In this document: in pieces, positions 59,797 through 64,000 of the stretch
Position numbering within the stretch: the stretch's first letter is position 1
Layout of the letters: each line of letters starts with the position of its first letter
Assembly (NCBI RefSeq): GCF_026213295.1
Contig: NC_079414.1
Location: forward strand, 18,308,480 to 18,372,479
Direction: 5' to 3'
DNA: 64,000 nucleotides
Origin: Gadus chalcogrammus
Lineage: Eukaryota; Chordata; Actinopteri; Gadiformes; Gadidae
Notes under the pieces: generated by a model
What the model saw: only the letters and a program-made list of their open reading frames with translations
Database searches by the model: none
Told to the model about the DNA's origin: nothing
Program-made: the position numbers and the translations under genes

Positions 59797-60320
59797 AATG
59801 GCGCGTTTCCACTGCAGGGTGCGGTACGGTTCGGCTCGCAAAGGTGCGGTACGGATTGCGTTTCCACCGCCAAAAGTGGGCGTGACCCGGACTGAGCCGT
59901 ACTCGTTTTGCCCTCGTCTTCAGTACTCCTCCGTTGGGGTACTGAGACGTCTGAAAGGGTGCAGGAAAATTCGAGCTACACACCCCCTCCGTTGATTGGT
60001 CGACAGAATCGTCACTTCCGGGCGACTTGGGGATAAAAACAAACAAACAGTAGCCTCGAGGTATTATTCTTTACAATGAACATGTCGCGTAAAACGCTTG
60101 CTTGGGCGAACAAGGCGTTGGAGACGTTCCTCTGCATTCTTGGGGAGGAAGACGTTGTTTAAGATGTTTACGTAGCTGCCGCGGCGATCAACATCCGGCC
60201 TACCATAAAGGGTATTATCGGCGGTGGAAACGCGACCTCGGAACTGAGCTGGGCTATACCGCCCCCTCCCTACCGGACTGAGTCGAACCGAACCGTTCCG
60301 CACCCTGCAGTAGAAAAGGG
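59797..60320. mobile_element. Non-autonomous DNA transposon with GGTGCGGTACGG ends, probably Harbinger- or hAT-related
   Basis: The left end GCGCGTTTCCACTGCAGGGT GCGGTACGG is inverted at the right end (CCGTTCCGCACCCTGCAGT). A subterminal GCGTTTCCACCGCC also recurs inverted as GGCGGTGGAAACGCG. The open frame at 60076-60162 (plus) contains ALETFLCILGEEDVV, which resembles the start of a Myb/SANT-like domain such as PIF/Harbinger elements encode, but it stops early. About 0.52 kb, no transposase. It appears to sit within an older MITE (see findings). Superfamily not settled. Confidence 0.7.
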
Positions 60321-60435
60321 AGCACAGATCTAGGTGGACACGCTTACCTTAGTGTGATGTCATATGATCAGATTTTCGAAACGGCTTGTTAGGCTAATCA
60401 CACTCACACCTGGTGGTATAATATATCCCCTTTAA
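60321..60435. mobile_element. Right part of a second copy of the 160-bp TTAA MITE
   Basis: AGCACAGATCTAGG.GGACACG, GATGTCATATG, TTTTCGAAA.GGCTTGT and GGCTAATCACACTCACACCT follow the copy at 35963-36122 closely. It ends in GGTATAATATATCCCCTTTAA. The left third is missing at this point and may be represented by degenerate sequence left of 59797. Confidence 0.85.
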
Positions 60436-60446
60436 AAAATCGAAAA

Positions 60447-60480
60447 TAGAGATCGAAATTCGATTAATTGCCCAGCCCTG
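60447..60480 (-). mobile_element. Terminal fragment of a hAT-like element
   Basis: GATCGAAATTCGATTAATTG then CCCAGCCCTG resembles the 'ATCGATTAATxGCxCAGCCC' end common among fish hAT-type repeats. Confidence 0.4.
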
Positions 60481-60604
60481 ATACACAAATACGTGTACAG
60501 TTTCGGAAGATGGGACGTGTACAGTGTCCGAAGATGTGTGGCACGATGTCCCTAGTTTCGTCTTGGTACGTGAAATATTTTCGGTTAACCACGGGTCGTT
60601 AACC
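60481..60604 (-). repeat. Unidentified duplicated segment, copy 1
   Basis: On the minus strand it reads GTTAACGACCCG..AAGACGAAACTAGGGACATC then GTGCCACACATCTTC. It matches the segment near 62.0-62.2 kb at roughly 70% by eye, in the same orientation. Two frames look protein-like in both copies (KTKLGTSCHTSS and YQDETRDIVPHIF here), so which frame was coding, if any, is unclear. Confidence 0.65.
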
Positions 60605-60618
60605 CGCAAACGCTGTCA

Positions 60619-60904
60619 CGGCTTGTTCACACTACCTCCGTCCGTCAGCGGATCTCATTGACTTTGCATGGGGCGCTCGCGAAATGCATTGTGGGTCCGT
60701 CCGTCCATTTGGCTCCGTGGCCTGCGTCACTTTTCAGGCAGCGCCAGATCCGTCGGCCAATCAGATCACGGTTATGCAAATACACTACTATGATGCTGCT
60801 TGGACAGTGTCCAATGAAAACGCCTTTGTCATAGAATCCGGGTGATCACGTGGATACCAGCATGTCAAAAGGCCAGCTGGCACCGGGGTATTTAAAAATG
60901 GATG
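60619..60904. other. Probable non-autonomous repeat between transposase relic and duplicated segment
   Basis: GTTCACACTACCTCCGTCCG, GGATCTCATTGACTTTGCAT and CCAATCAGATCACGG are typical of fish MITE interiors as I remember them. No opposite inverted end was found. On the minus strand it follows the end of the transposase homology, where the catalytic domain should be. Confidence 0.4.
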
Positions 60905-61680
60905 GTCCTCAAATCCTCCCTCGTTGGAACTGGCATGAACTCCTCCACCAAAGCAGTCCAGATGGCACTGGAAACATCCCGCACTATCCCAGAAACTGGA
61001 AATGCCCACGCGATAGCTGAAGGCAATCATTTGGAACGAATGACCTGTGGCGAGGTATCTAGGAACGAAGGCAGCAAAGAATATACCTTAAATTAGACAA
61101 GGCATGCGAGCATATTTCTCCATATTATTTATACACGGTTGCATGCATACATTGTTCATAGAAAGGCTTCATGACGGAACACATTTAGCAGAAACACTCT
61201 TCATTGATACATCAATAATCCGTGACATGTGACATGCATAACAAATATTGCTATAGATGGTTGGGTAGGTGTCTTCCCATAAATAGGTAAACGTCCTTTT
61301 AATGCACACAACACCGTGGATAGAAATGGGAAATGCGAGCAGATGCAGCAGCATTTTTTCACAAATGTACACGCCAATGAGCTGGATTGAAACGCAACTA
61401 TATATACGCAACTATATATACGCAACTATATAACGGCATACGCGCATTGGAAGTCTGATCATTAAAAAATAATTCTTACCGTAGGCAAATGGGGAGTCGT
61501 TCTGAAGGGCCAATTTCAGACCGAAAGGTCGTGTCTGCCCTGGTGATGAGGGCCAACCTTGCCGAGCAACTCCTGACGCAGAACCATAAACGTTCAAGAC
61601 TGCGTCGAAGCGTCTGCCTGGTCATTACGTTGCGGGAACGTGGAACCATAAAAGTACCTAGACGTCACGTGGGGAAGAGA
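60905..61680 (-). pseudogene. HARBI1-like PIF/Harbinger transposase, N-terminal part, two exons
   Basis: Exon A (about 61680-61480, minus) encodes ADTTFRSEIGPSERLPICLR after a frameshifted ELLGKVGP-like stretch. A GTAAGA donor follows. The intron is 61479-61059, ending TTCCTAG. Exon B (61058 to about 60905) encodes YLATGHSFQMIAFSYRVGIS, then after a frameshift near 60997 VSGIVRDVSSAIWTALVEEF and MPVPTREDLRTI. Known HARBI1-type transposases carry RYLATGDSYRTIAFSYRVG-like sequence followed by a helix with 'W.AL...ymp.Pt.e.W..I'. The split arginine codon (CG|A) joins cleanly across the intron. The DDE catalytic domain is absent, and two frameshifts show that it is dead. Confidence 0.82.
61393..61434 (+). 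repeat. Three copies of a 14-bp tandem repeat
   Basis: CGCAACTATATATA starts at 61393, 61407 and 61421. It lies in the predicted transposase intron. Confidence 0.9.
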
Positions 61681-61685
61681 TAGTT

Positions 61686-61870
61686 CTGACTTTAAAGTGA
61701 GAATACTGAGAATAAAGTCAGAATTCTGAGATTAAAGTCAGAATTCTGACTTTCTGAGAATCGCGAATTCTGACTTTCTGAGAATTTCTGAGATTAATGT
61801 CAGAATTCTGAGATTAAAGTCAGAATTCTGACTATTTTCTCAGAATTCTGAGAATAAAGTCAGAATTTAA
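61686..61870 (+). repeat. Short-unit tandem repeat (TCAGAATTCTGAGATTAAAG)n
   Basis: About nine imperfect units of 18-24 bp built from AAAGTCAGAATTCTGA and GAGAATAAAG. The unit core TCAGAATTCTGA is itself palindromic. I recall this repeat type as frequent in fish genomes. Confidence 0.93.
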
Positions 61871-62004
61871 TATTTTTTTTATGTGGTGCCCTAATCCTTT
61901 GCCGTAGAAGAGAGATGCGGATAGGAAATAAAGAGCACTAGGGACGCGTATGTTGGTAAGCGCTACTCACAAGGGATCACGTAGTCCAGTACTCCCCCAT
62001 GGCT

Positions 62005-62200
62005 TCCAGTTGACTCAGGCCAGTTCGTGCAGTGTACAACGTCCGACGCACCGGAGAAACCCATGAAGATGTATGGCACGACGTCCAGAGTCTCGTCTTT
62101 GTAGGGCTGATCTTTTGGGTTTGCCGCGGATTGTTAACAAACAAACGCAACTCGTAGCGTACCTCTGAATCCACGCGTCACAATTCAAATTCCAAAAGAA
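62005..62200 (-). repeat. Unidentified duplicated segment, copy 2
   Basis: Longer copy of the segment at 60481-60604. Minus-strand frames include VRYELRLFVNNP..KTRLWTSCHTSS, which begins just after an acceptor-like GTGGATTCAG at about 62165, and PYKDETLDVVPYIFMGFSG in another frame. It lies upstream of the transposase relic on the same strand. Origin not recognised. Confidence 0.6.
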
Positions 62201-64000
62201 AAGACAACAACACACATACTTCTTTGCTCAGAAACGAGTAGATAATCAGAAATTGAGAGAAGGAAGACGATGTTTGTGTGCAAAAGTTCATACCTTCTAA
62301 CAAAATCTTAATTTGAATATTAAAACACAATCAGGGAACATGAATGCACCATTATATAAAACAAGACTGAGGGAAATATAAGACGACGGTATTAACATTC
62401 TGTGTGTTCAGAGATAGGCCTATATTCTATCTTTATTTTCCTACCTGATAGCATAAATCCGGACAGAATTGCTCAAAAGTTAGCTCAGTCTCCGAGTTCC
62501 ACAAAGACACCAGCTCTAATCGGGATGTTTTACTATATTTAATTATCTTTTTTCTATTTGCTTTAGACAGGAATGCAACAGCGACGGCAAACAATCAATT
62601 ATGTTTACTTAAACGAACACAGACAGCAACAACATTGCAACAACAAAGTTTTTAATGCGTATTCGATTATCCGGTATGCTTTCTCTAAGATTGATCGACT
62701 GCGTTCGTCAAACATACCGGTACTTCCATTTTGTCGGGCGTAACGTCCTTTTCCATCTCGGTCTATCTCTCAACCAAGAGAAAGGAGGTCAGAATGGGCC
62801 ATCGGGATGATGGATGTGGTGGCTAACTCAAACAGCTGTCACGGACCTTCTCTTGGGTTTTTAAAAACCGAAGACAAATAAATACCTGAGTCTCTGAGTG
62901 CTGTTCAGAGCAGGCAAAGTTTAAAAAAAATGTCTGTCTGACAAGCTGTGCCATTGCCTGCCCTGGTAGCGTTTGCCTCCGGACCCGACAACGAAAGTTA
63001 ACAGGACGTTCAGAACATTTGTGTTAACAAAATAAACATTGAAGGGCTGTGAAGAGAATGCTGAACCGATTTTCTCCCATGACCGTGGTATCTCTGTCTT
63101 TTAAGACAGATCTAAATATTTCACCTTGCTTACTCATAAACCTACCTTAAAAGTATTTAAGGTCTTTCTTACCATTAAAGGCATTAAGTGTGTTGTGTAG
63201 ATATTTTGTGTTATAAGGCGTAGTGCATGTCTTTGTTATATTTAGAACATATCTTTCGTACAATAAAGCCTACAACACACACAGTTTACAGCTGGGGCCG
63301 CAATGTAAGATATCAAATTGTTGGCCACATATGTGGCCCAGAAATCCATTCTACAATGCTGAATGTTATGGTTTGATTGCATTTCTTTGTCTGGACATAT
63401 TTCTATTAAACTATTTCTGATGCGTATCACTGTATGGTCTTGGAGGCAAAAGCTATGTGGTTGCACAATGATAAATGGGGACGTTCTTGTTGATAATACA
63501 GTTTTTGGTTGATAACACAGCGATAATAGGATCTCTGAAACTATTGAAAAATCCTGACTCGAGAAACATTTTGTGTCACCAAATATAACCAACAATTTTT
63601 GCTTGTATTACTTGTTTGGAAATTCCCCACTCTGACAGTGAAAGCGCATTATCCCTATTGCAAAGAATTTCATGTCGATGAATCATGTTGATAATTTCAT
63701 GCCGTGATAAACACGTGTAATACTGATTTTTAATACACTATATTGAAATGATAGCTATCTGCTATTATGCAAATTAAACAAAATCATGACCAACCCCACC
63801 TGTTGCTAGGCTTCATATCTTTACTACCACATGCTGGAAACACCCAAGGTTCAGCCTATCACGAAGCAGAATGGCAGAGGGAAAAGGTTCCTTCTTAAAA
63901 CATCAGAACCGCTTATTTTGTGAATGCTCTTAATGAGGCACTGACATGTGTTTAATTATCATTAGTTTTCTTTGTGGAAAAATGGGACAAAGAGAAGGAC
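62201..64000. other. Unique AT-rich sequence
   Basis: No firm feature to the window end. A possible first exon on the minus strand at 62718-62756 is described under findings. Confidence 0.4.

Overview
The window looks like nuclear DNA from a ray-finned (teleost) fish. It has AT-rich non-coding sequence, very many long (AC)n/(GT)n microsatellites, and several recognisable teleost repeat families. These are TTAA-flanked inverted-repeat elements, a PIF/Harbinger transposase relic, a chromodomain Ty3/gypsy retrotransposon and SINE/LINE tails. The density of very long dinucleotide arrays (about ten over 60 bp) recalls gadiform (cod-like) genomes, but that is an inference. I see no bacterial gene organisation, no rRNA, no convincing tRNA, no CRISPR array and no intact host protein-coding gene. 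The DNA could be intergenic or lie inside a large intron; the sequence alone does not decide.

Layout. 1-8.8 kb: unique sequence with CA, GA and TC microsatellites. 8.8-9.9 kb: a 1.06-kb TTAA-flanked non-autonomous DNA transposon. 10-13.8 kb: microsatellites, a LINE-like tail, a 391-bp TTAA element and another dispersed repeat. 16.3-17.4 kb: a 41-bp tandem repeat, a dispersed repeat, an AAT microsatellite and a GC-rich perfect hairpin. 19.6-22.2 kb: a heavily mutated, internally deleted Ty3/gypsy element on the minus strand, with gag, protease, RT/RNase H, integrase and chromodomain remnants in order. 24.6-31.9 kb: the densest microsatellite stretch, ending in stacked hairpins. 32.5-36.8 kb: SINE/LINE tails, a 160-bp MITE with 22-bp perfect terminal repeats, a second copy of the 16.7-kb dispersed repeat and a hAT-like relic. 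37.9-47.6 kb: a (GGGAGA)n tract, a 100-bp near-perfect foldback element, a 24-bp minisatellite and a long CA array. 51.9-54.6 kb: (TA)n, a degenerate 17-bp tandem repeat, a SINE tail and a hAT end. 57.0-58.5 kb: a 1.45-kb TTAA element related internally to the one at 8.8 kb. 59.4-62.2 kb: a nested transposon cluster.

The most informative region is 59.4-62.2 kb. A HARBI1-like (PIF/Harbinger) transposase pseudogene lies on the minus strand in two exons. The predicted 421-bp intron keeps GT/AG ends, and joining the exons restores an in-frame arginine codon. It is flanked by two diverged direct copies of an unidentified segment. It sits beside another inverted-repeat element that appears to have landed inside an older 160-bp-type MITE. 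Nothing here looks like a working gene system: the window records successive DNA-transposon and LTR-retrotransposon insertions and microsatellite expansion. Three small candidate exons (15.5, 18.2 and 62.7 kb) are noted with low confidence.
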